From contig QWPU01000042.1 in assembly GCA_003671065.1 (NCBI GenBank), positions 1-13,629 of the forward strand: 13,629 bases of DNA. The letters run 5' to 3'. The translations under genes were made by a program, and so were the position numbers. The notes below the pieces were generated by a model. It was not told the origin of the DNA. It saw only the letters and a program-made list of their open reading frames with translations, and ran no database searches. This document shows, in pieces, positions 1 through 7,555 of this stretch. Each line of letters begins with the position of its first letter. The first letter of the stretch is position 1. This DNA is from Planctomycetota bacterium (lineage in GTDB: Bacteria > Planctomycetota > Phycisphaerae > Phycisphaerales > SM1A02).

Positions 1-1030
1 CGCGCAAGCACATCACGCGGCAACCATCGCCTGTAGTTGACTGCAAGCCGTTTCCGAAACCACCTGCAGGACTCGACACCGCGTAGCCATTGTTGTTGAT
101 TGCGCCGACGATGCCTGCGCAATGCGTGCCGTGACCGTTGAAGTCGCGCGGATCATTGTCGGCACCCGTGCAATCTTCACCGCTCCAACATGTCGCGATC
201 GGCGCCGACACGAAGTCGTAACCAACCCAATCGTCAATGAAACCGTTCGCGTCATCATCAACTCCTGCGACACCATTTTTCTCCGCAGCATTGATCCAAA
301 TGTTTCCCGCGGTGCCTGATGTGTCGGCAGTCGAAGTAGCGGAACCGCCGAGATCCTTGTGGTAATAGCGCACGCCCGTATCGAGCACGGCGACGATCTT
401 CGATGGATCACCATTCTGAATATCCCACGACTCAGGCGCATCGATGTCGATGTCGCTCGTCTGGTTGAGATGCCACTGCGAGCCGTACACCGGATCGTTC
501 GGCGTCGCGTAGATCGGATGAATGCCGATGGTTTCAACTTTGCGCACGAGTGGATCGGCGCCAAAGTCACTCATCGCGGCTTCAAGCGTGGTCTTGGTGA
601 GATCGATTGTGACGACCGCGTATCCGCTCAGGTCAGGCAGCACGCGGGCATCAAGATTCTTCGCTGAAACCGACTGAAACTGCTTGCGGATAAAGCTCAC
701 GCCGTGGCGAACGCAGAGGTCGTCGAGAATCTCGATGCCCACGCGACCTTCGCTGCCAAGCCGCGTCGATTCAAGCGCAAACACCGCTTCGTCGCCAAAC
801 TCAACAATGAATTCGTCTTCGACAATCCACTCCGCCTGCCCAAGCTCAAAGAGCAGGGCGTTGGCAGGCGCGGCACCTGACGCGAGGAGGTACGCCTCGT
901 TGGGTTTGAGCGCTTGTTTGCACGCGCTTTGAGGAACGACTGCGGCACTGGCGAGTGACGCTGAAAACATGAACGCGGTCGCTGAAACCAGTGAAGGCGT
1001 AGCGAGACTTGCCATCGTGAACTGACGCAT
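1..1030 (-). CDS. Secreted subtilisin-like serine protease (S8), 3' end outside window
   Basis: Exported endopeptidase of the subtilase family, read on the minus strand; 343 codons are inside the window and the rest lies left of base 1. Residues 1-29 form a signal peptide ending in ASLASA. Residues about 68-175 look like a propeptide region. The catalytic domain starts near residue 180 (NDPVYGSQWHLNQ), with the active-site Asp at 217 in VAVLDTGV and the active-site His at 300 in NGHGTHCAGI. The catalytic Ser motif must lie outside the window. Between Asp and His there is an Asp-rich segment (GVDDDANGFIDD, about 256-267) that resembles a calcium loop, and two cysteines (281, 287). The ATG at 1030 was chosen because GGAG sits 7 bases upstream and a signal peptide follows at once. 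It is divergent from the dehydrogenase gene. The family call is firm; substrate and C-terminal domains are unknown. Confidence 0.93.
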   Translation of the reverse strand, partial: MRQFTMASLATPSLVSATAFMFSASLASAAVVPQSACKQALKPNEAYLLASGAAPANALLFELGQAEWIVEDEFIVEFGDEAVFALESTRLGSEGRVGIEILDDLCVRHGVSFIRKQFQSVSAKNLDARVLPDLSGYAVVTIDLTKTTLEAAMSDFGADPLVRKVETIGIHPIYATPNDPVYGSQWHLNQTSDIDIDAPESWDIQNGDPSKIVAVLDTGVRYYHKDLGGSATSTADTSGTAGNIWINAAEKNGVAGVDDDANGFIDDWVGYDFVSAPIATCWSGEDCTGADNDPRDFNGHGTHCAGIVGAINNNGYAVSSPAGGFGNGLQSTTGDGCRVMCLR

Positions 1031-1037
1031 GCGTGTG

Positions 1038-1041
1038 CTCC
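1038..1041 (-). promoter_or_regulatory. Ribosome binding site of the subtilase gene
   Basis: GGAG on the minus strand, 7 bases before the ATG at 1030. It decides this start because it is directly followed by a good signal peptide. Confidence 0.6.
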
Positions 1042-1278
1042 GTTGTAAGTACATGTCTTGACGAGGTCTGAGTGATGCCCCTGAAACAACATGCTGGCTC
1101 TCACGGCACGAGCCTGCTCCTAAACCCTCTTCTGAGCCCTTGGGTTCGCACCCTACCCTGACTTGGAAGCACTGCAATAGGAGAAAAACTAAATCAGGCA
1201 CATTCCCGATGCCGCCCCGAGGAATCCCGCGTTGCTACATTCGTGCGTTCAGCCTCGCGACAGTCAATGGAACCTCTT
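1042..1278. promoter_or_regulatory. Divergent intergenic region between subtilase and dehydrogenase genes
   Basis: About 240 bp without a credible gene, lying between two divergent genes, so it must hold promoters for both. I see no convincing -35/-10 pair on either strand and no strong operator. The plus-strand frames opening here (from 1140, or the GTG at 1243) only extend or shadow the dehydrogenase gene. Confidence 0.4.
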
Positions 1279-2151
1279 ATGTCGACCGCCACTCCCGTCC
1301 GCTCAATCGCCGTCATTGGTGCAGGAACCATGGGTTCTGGCATCGCACTCACCGCTGCTCAAGCAGGGATTCACGCCTTTCAGATCGATGTGAGTAAGCC
1401 CGCGCTCGACAAGGCGAAGGCGGGGCACGCGAAGAGTCTCGCGCGATTGGTTGAGAAGGGGAAGGTCACGCAGGTCGATGCTGACGCCGCGCTCGGTCGC
1501 ATTCGTTATGTCACCGAGATGAGCGACGCCAAGGACGCGGATTGGGTTGTCGAGGCGGCAACGGAAAATGTTGAAGTAAAGAAGAAGATCTTTCAGCTCA
1601 TGCAAGCGACCTTCCGCGCTGATGCTGTCCTTGCGACCAACACGTCGAGCATTTCGATCACGGATCTTGCCAGCGCGGTTGGGGCCGATGCGCACCGAGT
1701 CATCGGTATGCACTTCTTCAATCCAGTGCCGATCATGAAGTTGGTCGAAGTGATCAACGGTCTCGCGACCAGCGCGGACACGACTGCGCGCACGCTCGCG
1801 CTCGCGACTGCGATGGGTAAGACCCCCGTGCCTGCAAATGATCGTGCAGGCTTCGTGAGTAATCGTGTGCTCATGCCGATGATCAATGAAGCGTTTTACG
1901 CTTGGATGGAAGGTGTTGCGAAGCCTGAAGACATCGATCGCATCATGTTGCTTGGCTGCAACTTTCCGATGGGTCCGTTGCGCCTTGCTGATTTCATCGG
2001 GCTTGATGTTTGTCACGACATCATGATGGTGCTGTATCGCGAACTCGGAAACCCGAAGTTTTTCCCGTGTCCGCTGCTGCGTCAACTCGTGCAAGCGGGG
2101 CGCCTCGGCGACAAGGTTGGTCGCGGCGTGTATGAATTGCCTGCGAGATAA
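1279..2151 (+). CDS. 3-hydroxybutyryl-CoA dehydrogenase (3-hydroxyacyl-CoA dehydrogenase family)
   Basis: NAD(P)-dependent cytosolic enzyme interconverting 3-hydroxyacyl-CoA (typically 3-hydroxybutyryl-CoA) and acetoacetyl-CoA, used in butyrate/fatty-acid metabolism or polyhydroxybutyrate-related pathways. The 290-residue product has the usual length of single-domain members. The Rossmann dinucleotide loop GAGTMG is at residues 14-19. The catalytic set known from the human enzyme (Ser137, His158, Glu170, Asn208) is matched by Ser in NTSS (121-124), His145 in GMHFFNP, Glu157 in KLVEV and Asn195 in FVSNR, with identical His-Glu-Asn spacing. The C-terminal dimerisation domain includes MGPLRLADFIGLDV. 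In-frame starts also exist at 1243 (GTG) and 1267 (ATG), but family alignment begins at MSTATPVRSIAVIG, so 1279 is preferred; the Shine-Dalgarno there (GGAA) is weak. It stands alone on its strand and converges on the helicase gene 9 bp downstream. Confidence 0.93.
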   Translation: MSTATPVRSIAVIGAGTMGSGIALTAAQAGIHAFQIDVSKPALDKAKAGHAKSLARLVEKGKVTQVDADAALGRIRYVTEMSDAKDADWVVEAATENVEVKKKIFQLMQATFRADAVLATNTSSISITDLASAVGADAHRVIGMHFFNPVPIMKLVEVINGLATSADTTARTLALATAMGKTPVPANDRAGFVSNRVLMPMINEAFYAWMEGVAKPEDIDRIMLLGCNFPMGPLRLADFIGLDVCHDIMMVLYRELGNPKFFPCPLLRQLVQAGRLGDKVGRGVYELPAR

Positions 2152-2160
2152 GCGACGCGA

Positions 2161-5100
2161 TCACGCACGCGCGGTGGCGTCGATGCGATCGACTACTTTC
2201 GTCGCGTCACGCAGCACATCAATCGCGCTCACGCGCATCGTCTTCCAACCGAGACCACTGAGCACTCCAGGACGCACGATGTCACGATCGATGACGGTTG
2301 GTGCCGCGAGATGGAACGCGCCGTCAACTTCGACGCCGAGAATCCATCGTTGCGGTTCGTCGGGCTTCGAGAGCGCAAGACCAACGCGATAATCGCGCGA
2401 GCGGCCGACATGGAAGTCCACGCGCCAGCCGCGCAATTCAAGGGCACGCGCGAGCATCACTTCAATCGCGCTCACATCAATATCAACGGCAGTCGCGCCT
2501 TCAGTGCGCGCGGTGGGAATGGTGCCAAGCTCAGCAAACGCAAGGTAATCACGCAGATCCTGCAGACCGCGCGCGTTGCACTTGCTCGGATCAAGATCCG
2601 TCGCACGAATCGATGAGAAAATGATGACCTTCTCTTTCGCACGCGTGACAGCGACATTGAGTCGTCGCTCACCGCCCGAGAGATTGAGTGGACCGAAGTT
2701 GTGATAGAGCGATCCAGAAGCGTCGCGTCCATAGCAAATTGAGAAGAGCATGGTCGAGCGTTCGTCGCCCTGCACATTCTCGAGATTCTTGATGAACACT
2801 TCGTCGCCGCTGGTCTCGGCGCCTGCGTAGCGCTCACGCAGCAGCGCGTTGGCGTCGAGCGCTTCATCGAGAAGATCTTGCACAAGCGTTTGTTGCGCGA
2901 CGCTAAAGGTCACGACGCCGATTGAACGATTCGCGCTGCATGCGTCGTTGTCAAGCAGTCGTCGCGTGATCTCTGCAACGATCGCTTCCGCTTCCATGCG
3001 ATTGGTCGATGTCTTCGCGCGGTCATACACGCCGCCAACGAAACGGAACTCCACTCCGAGATTCGGATGCGCGCGATGCGGCGCGGGGAAAGTTTGCAAT
3101 CGTCCGCCGTAACTGCGTCGATTGGAAAACTCAATGAGACGCTCGTCGCGCGAGCGATAGTGCCAGAGCAGACTTCGCTGCGGAAAGCCCGAGGCGATTG
3201 CTTCTTCGAGCACGCTTTCAAGCGGTTCAAGCGCGTCGGCAAGTTGCGCTTCGCTCGACGCGGCATCGTCAGCGTTGTCGCCAGAGTCTTTGCGATCGAA
3301 GAAGTTCGTCGGCGGCAATTGCTTCGAGTCACCAACGATGACAGTGGTCACGCCGCGAGCGATCGCGCACGCCGCGTCCCACACGGGAACTTGCGAGGCT
3401 TCGTCGAAGACCACGAGATCAAACACAGGGAAATCAGGGGGAATATGCGTGGTTGCTGAGAGCGGGCTCGCGAGCACGATTGGCATGAGCGCGTTGATTG
3501 CGAGCGCGCTTTCAGCCATCACGCGGCGAATCGGTCGGCGAATAGTTGTGAGCGCGCGCAGTTCTTGAAGACGCGCATCAGCCGCGCGCGAGATTGGATC
3601 GCGATGTGCGTTGTCGAAGAATTCGCGCGCGCGCGTTCGCACGACTGCAGCCACTGCGCCGGCGGCACCCTTGCGATAGTCCGCCGCGCAGTCGACGAAA
3701 CTCTGCGTGAGATCACGCGCGCGTTCCGTGGCGCAGTCGGCGAGTGGGGGCTCGTTGCGCAGTCGGTCGCGCACCCACGACGAAAGAAGTTCGGCTTCAA
3801 CGACGCGTTCAGCAGTGTGTGGCGAGAGTGTGCAGTCGAGAAGCGCGGTTGCGACGGGCGCGAGTCCGCATGCGTGCGCACCTTCGCGAGCGGTGGTGAA
3901 CACGCTCCACGGTGCGAGTAATCCTGCGGATTCGTGCAGTCGACGCAAGCGCGTGATGTTGTCGCGCAAGGTTGAGGCAGCGTCGTTGAGCGGCGGCGTG
4001 CTGACTGCAACGCGATCAATGGCTTCGAAAGCCTTTCGAGTTGCGGCAAGCGCGATCGCTGCACCTTCGCGTGCGTGCGTGAGCGCGCCTGACGCGATCG
4101 ACACAGGCACGGCAACCGCGAGCGCTGCGAGATGACTGCCCAGTAGCACTCGCGTGGCGCGTCCAGTTTCGCGCGCGCGTTGCACGGACTTCTGCGCCGC
4201 AACCCAATCGATATGACCATCACTCGTTGCGAAGAGACGCGTCTCACGCTCGACTGATTGCCCTTTAGCGATGAGGTCTTTCGTGATGATCAACGATTCA
4301 AGTTCGGTCAAGAGTGCATCGAGCCCGCTAGGCGCTGTGCCTTTAGCGGCGCGAAGAAGTTGCGCGCGCGCCTTGCGTGTTGCGAGCCAGCGAAAGACCA
4401 CGAATCGTTCGCGTACGGCGCGAAGATCTCCGACCATCGCTGTGAGTTCAAGCGCGAGGACTGAGCGGTCGTAGCGGTTGTCGAGAGATTTCGTCGCTTC
4501 TTCTGCGCGTGCGCCAAGTTCAATTGCACGCGCGAGCGCATCGATTCGCGCGGTGTGATCTGTAGCAAACGCAGCCTGTGCAAGCGTCGCGGCTGCAACA
4601 CTTTCAGCGTCAATCGCGCAGGCAAAATCCGTCAGTCGCGCGAGTTCACCGAGCGTTGCAGGCGCACTGAGACCGAGCGCGGAGGTCAGAGCAGTCGCTG
4701 CTGTGCTGAGTGCTTCACACTGAGTGAGCGCCGCGAGTGCATCGCGTCCAACAGCGCTCGCTTGCTCGGGATTCAGCGCGCTCGTTGGTGAAAAGTCATG
4801 CAAGCGTGCCGCCGCATCCGTAGGCAATTCCGCGGCGGCTGCAGCAAGATTTGCAGTGGCTTCAAGCCGCCGCACGAGATCCGCGCGCGACAATTGCGCT
4901 GGAAGCACACCTTCAAGCGCTTGCGCAAGCGCGCTCGTCGCGGAGTCTTTCGCATGCGTCGCGCTCTCGCGCAGACTCGTCGCACGATTGACCGCATCAC
5001 TCGCACTTGGTCCATCGTGGTGCTCAGCATGCAACGCATCACACGAGGCTTTCAATCGAGCACGCGTGCGATCAAGCGCCGATGCGAGTGCACCAAACTG

Positions 5101-7383
5101 TTGCGATCCAGGCGCCGCGCGTGCATCGAGTTCATCAAACGAGCGTTTCACTTGCGCGACGAAACTTGTCTTCGTCGCATTGTCCGCGTGAAGATCAAGT
5201 GCGAACGAACCGAGACCTGCTTTGCGCAGGCGCTCCGAAACCACTTCAAGCGCCGCACCTTTCTCAGCAATGAAGAGCACGCGCTTGCCACGCGCCAAAC
5301 ATTCCGCAAGCAGATTGGTAATCGTCTGGCTCTTGCCCGTGCCTGGTGGACCTTGCAGGACAAACGATCGTCCTGCGGTTGCCGAACAGATCGCCGCAAT
5401 CTGCGAACTGTCAGCCGCCAGCGGCAAACGCAGCGTTGCAAACGGCGCATCGGTGTCGACTTGTTCGGGCTCAAGCAATCGTGCGCCGCGCACATGCACC
5501 GACGCCGAGCGATCAAGCAGCGAGGCAAGAATGTCGTGATTCGTCAGCACTTTGCCGCGGCTGCGCATCTCTTCGAAGAGCGGAAGTTTCTTGAACGAGT
5601 AGTTGCCGAGCTTCGCGTGCGCATGCACAAGCGCGCCAGGAATGTCGCGCACCGCTTGACGCACGCGCGCAAGCAAAGCAGGCACATCGACGCCCTTGTC
5701 GTCTTCAGTAATGACGCCACTGAGTCCAACATCAAGACTGTGCGCCGTGCGCAAGTACTCCACGAGCGCCGCATTCACGACCGTATCTTCGGTGACAGCG
5801 CGCACGCGAAATCCTTCCGCGCGCGAAATGCGTTCAAGCGTCACGGGCACAAGAAGAATCGGTGCAAGAATCGGCGCGCTGCGCTGTTCAACCGTGTACT
5901 CAAGAAATCCAATCGCGACATACAAACTCCGCGCGCCTGTTTCTTCGAGCGAACTCTTCGCGTCACGAAAGGTCTTCGTCGCGCGCTTGAACAGTTCCGC
6001 GTCATCAAGGGCGCTGCGAAGAATGCGATCATTGAGTTCTTCGCGAATCGCTTCCGCAGTCATCACGCGCATCGCGCCACGCGACTTCAGCGTGAACGCC
6101 TTCTCATTCCACAAGAGATCTTCAAGAAGCGCGATTTCGCCGTCGCCCTGCGCAAGCAGCGGAATGCCCGCAGCGGCACGATCGTTGAGCAATCGATTGC
6201 GCAGCGTGAGGTCAAGCAGCTTCTTCTTCCACTGCTCAAGGCGTTGTTCGCGCGGAGAAAGTACTGCTTTCGGCAGCGGAGGCAAACCCGTTGGTTGCAC
6301 GACGGTCCACTCTTTCAGCGGCGCTTCACCGTTCGTTTCGCTTGTGTGGGTGCGTCGCTCTATGACTTCAGGCAGCGGATGAAAGCCCGCGCGACGCGAC
6401 GCACGAATGTCGATCACCCAAATGTCTTCGCTCGCGCTTGCAAGCCACGCTTCACCTTTCTCAAGTGCGGCCGCGAATGAATACTCCGCGTCGCAGAGCG
6501 CAGTCGCTTCAATGACACGCAATTCACCGAGCGCGCGGCGAGTTTCTGCACGCGCGCGACCGCGATGAGTCGTGTCAGGAAAGTGCGAATCGATAGTTGC
6601 GAAGGCAACGGTGGCGTGACCGTCGCCAGCAAGAATCATCGTCCACAAGCCGCACGCTTCAAGCATCGCCGCAAGCGTGACCGAGAGATCAAGGCAATTG
6701 GCGAGTCGATCTTGCAACGCATCGGTTGCAGTGCGAATCTTCTGCCCTTCGGTTTCAAAGCTCGCTTGCAAGATGGCATACGCGATCCCTCGCGCTGCGA
6801 GCGCTTCGAAACACGCTTCTGCAAGGCGTTGCGCGCGTTCAGGGCTGTTGCTCAAGTAGCCGTCGAGCGCGCCACGTTGCGTGCGTGCAAGCAAACGCGC
6901 CGACGCATCTCGAAGCACTTCAGCAAGCGCAGGGGCGTTGGGCGTCACAAACGCGGCAAGTGATTCGGCAGCGTTGGAGACACCGCACCAGTGCGAACTC
7001 GGCACAAGCGTGAGGCGATGCATGACTGCGGCAATCGCAAGTCCATCGCTGTCAGCCAGTGTGGCGACGAGATCAACATGCGCGCGTTCGGTTGAACTAC
7101 AGAGCAATGGAATCGGCAGTAAAAATCCCGCAGCGTCGATCGCAAGCGTGGAGTTCGCTTCAAGCGTTTCAAGCGGACGGCTCCACGCGTGCGCTTGCTC
7201 GCCATGAATCGACACTCGTAGCACGCAGCCAACAAGTCGCGAGGTCGTCGTCACAAGCACTGCGCGAACGCAGGGCACGCCGTTGAGTTCAAGCGAGGCG
7301 CACGTGGTGCTTGACGCGTCAAACGCCAGCGTTACAAGGCGGGCGCTCGGCAGGATCGTTTCCACAAGCTCACTCGGTTCCAT
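2161..7383 (-). CDS. Giant SF1 helicase: transglutaminase-like, DUF4011, UPF1-like helicase and Vsr-like nuclease in one chain
   Basis: A 1740-residue protein, numbered from the ATG at 7383. Residues about 170-320 resemble a transglutaminase-like fold with Cys230 (NCLDLSVTLAAMLEACG) and His256 (GDGHAT). DUF4011 begins near residue 380 with the hallmark WKKKLLDLTLRNRLLN. The SF1 core has Walker A GPPGTGKS (678-685), Walker B VVFDEAS (about 1324-1330), motif III GDSKQLPPT (from 1351), and VQGDE and VAVTRAKEK (about 1577) near the end. An Ala-rich, probably helical insert of some 550 residues separates Walker A from Walker B. The C-terminal 100 residues match the MTES_1575/Vsr-type endonuclease fold: GVEVDGAFHL, then DRDIVR, then GLGWKTMRVSAIDVL. 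Such proteins are predicted to unwind and cut nucleic acid and are often seen in antiphage contexts; a defence role here is inference. A GTG at 7467 would add 28 residues with no domain support, so the ATG is preferred although its Shine-Dalgarno is poor. Confidence 0.92.
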   Translation of the reverse strand: MEPSELVETILPSARLVTLAFDASSTTCASLELNGVPCVRAVLVTTTSRLVGCVLRVSIHGEQAHAWSRPLETLEANSTLAIDAAGFLLPIPLLCSSTERAHVDLVATLADSDGLAIAAVMHRLTLVPSSHWCGVSNAAESLAAFVTPNAPALAEVLRDASARLLARTQRGALDGYLSNSPERAQRLAEACFEALAARGIAYAILQASFETEGQKIRTATDALQDRLANCLDLSVTLAAMLEACGLWTMILAGDGHATVAFATIDSHFPDTTHRGRARAETRRALGELRVIEATALCDAEYSFAAALEKGEAWLASASEDIWVIDIRASRRAGFHPLPEVIERRTHTSETNGEAPLKEWTVVQPTGLPPLPKAVLSPREQRLEQWKKKLLDLTLRNRLLNDRAAAGIPLLAQGDGEIALLEDLLWNEKAFTLKSRGAMRVMTAEAIREELNDRILRSALDDAELFKRATKTFRDAKSSLEETGARSLYVAIGFLEYTVEQRSAPILAPILLVPVTLERISRAEGFRVRAVTEDTVVNAALVEYLRTAHSLDVGLSGVITEDDKGVDVPALLARVRQAVRDIPGALVHAHAKLGNYSFKKLPLFEEMRSRGKVLTNHDILASLLDRSASVHVRGARLLEPEQVDTDAPFATLRLPLAADSSQIAAICSATAGRSFVLQGPPGTGKSQTITNLLAECLARGKRVLFIAEKGAALEVVSERLRKAGLGSFALDLHADNATKTSFVAQVKRSFDELDARAAPGSQQFGALASALDRTRARLKASCDALHAEHHDGPSASDAVNRATSLRESATHAKDSATSALAQALEGVLPAQLSRADLVRRLEATANLAAAAAELPTDAAARLHDFSPTSALNPEQASAVGRDALAALTQCEALSTAATALTSALGLSAPATLGELARLTDFACAIDAESVAAATLAQAAFATDHTARIDALARAIELGARAEEATKSLDNRYDRSVLALELTAMVGDLRAVRERFVVFRWLATRKARAQLLRAAKGTAPSGLDALLTELESLIITKDLIAKGQSVERETRLFATSDGHIDWVAAQKSVQRARETGRATRVLLGSHLAALAVAVPVSIASGALTHAREGAAIALAATRKAFEAIDRVAVSTPPLNDAASTLRDNITRLRRLHESAGLLAPWSVFTTAREGAHACGLAPVATALLDCTLSPHTAERVVEAELLSSWVRDRLRNEPPLADCATERARDLTQSFVDCAADYRKGAAGAVAAVVRTRAREFFDNAHRDPISRAADARLQELRALTTIRRPIRRVMAESALAINALMPIVLASPLSATTHIPPDFPVFDLVVFDEASQVPVWDAACAIARGVTTVIVGDSKQLPPTNFFDRKDSGDNADDAASSEAQLADALEPLESVLEEAIASGFPQRSLLWHYRSRDERLIEFSNRRSYGGRLQTFPAPHRAHPNLGVEFRFVGGVYDRAKTSTNRMEAEAIVAEITRRLLDNDACSANRSIGVVTFSVAQQTLVQDLLDEALDANALLRERYAGAETSGDEVFIKNLENVQGDERSTMLFSICYGRDASGSLYHNFGPLNLSGGERRLNVAVTRAKEKVIIFSSIRATDLDPSKCNARGLQDLRDYLAFAELGTIPTARTEGATAVDIDVSAIEVMLARALELRGWRVDFHVGRSRDYRVGLALSKPDEPQRWILGVEVDGAFHLAAPTVIDRDIVRPGVLSGLGWKTMRVSAIDVLRDATKVVDRIDATARA

Positions 7384-7385
7384 CG

Positions 7386-7398
7386 CGGCATTATGCCG
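7386..7398. promoter_or_regulatory. 13-bp perfect palindrome just upstream of the helicase ATG
   Basis: Arms CGGCAT and ATGCCG around one central base, ending 3 bases before the helicase ATG (7383, minus) in the 172-bp region divergent from the mutase gene. It could be an operator or a small hairpin covering the helicase translation start. If the helicase begins at the GTG at 7467 it would be coding and probably accidental. No second copy was noticed. Confidence 0.3.
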
Positions 7399-7555
7399 TT
7401 TCCTTGCAGGCGGGAGAGATTTTCGTGGAAGTTCTGTGTGATCTTTCGCGCCAACTGCAAAGTCCACAGAGTGAATCGGCGCAGCCTCCTGCTATCCTCA
7501 CGCTCCGCCGCGATTGTGCGGCTTCACCCTTGCGATCAAGCTTGCGAGCAGACCA
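7399..7555. promoter_or_regulatory. Divergent intergenic region between helicase and mutase genes
   Basis: Short region that must contain the mutase promoter and the helicase promoter. A TATCCT at about 7493-7498 could be a -10 element for the mutase, but I see no matching -35 box. The mutase ATG has no strong Shine-Dalgarno. Otherwise nothing recognisable. Confidence 0.3.

Noticed and set aside
13..570. 185-codon minus-strand frame in the subtilase region
   Set aside because: It is in another frame from the subtilase, whose DTGV and HGTHCAG motifs show the true frame.
1123..1147. AACCC...GGGTT inverted repeat in the divergent spacer
   Set aside because: A 5-bp stem with a 14-base loop is too weak to distinguish from chance.
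1303..2094. 263-codon minus-strand frame opposite the dehydrogenase
   Set aside because: It lies entirely antisense to a gene with confirmed catalytic motifs; composition is His/Arg-rich and unlike a protein family.
4917..4932. 16-bp perfect palindrome of GCGC/TTGC type
   Set aside because: It lies inside helicase codons for an Ala-Leu-Ala-Gln-Ala-Leu stretch, in a region full of GCG and CTT codons; coding bias is enough to explain it.
4798..6480. 560-codon open frame on the plus strand inside the helicase gene
   Set aside because: It is antisense to the helicase, overloaded with Arg and Cys, and has no domain or signal. It arises from the GC-rich codon use of the real gene.
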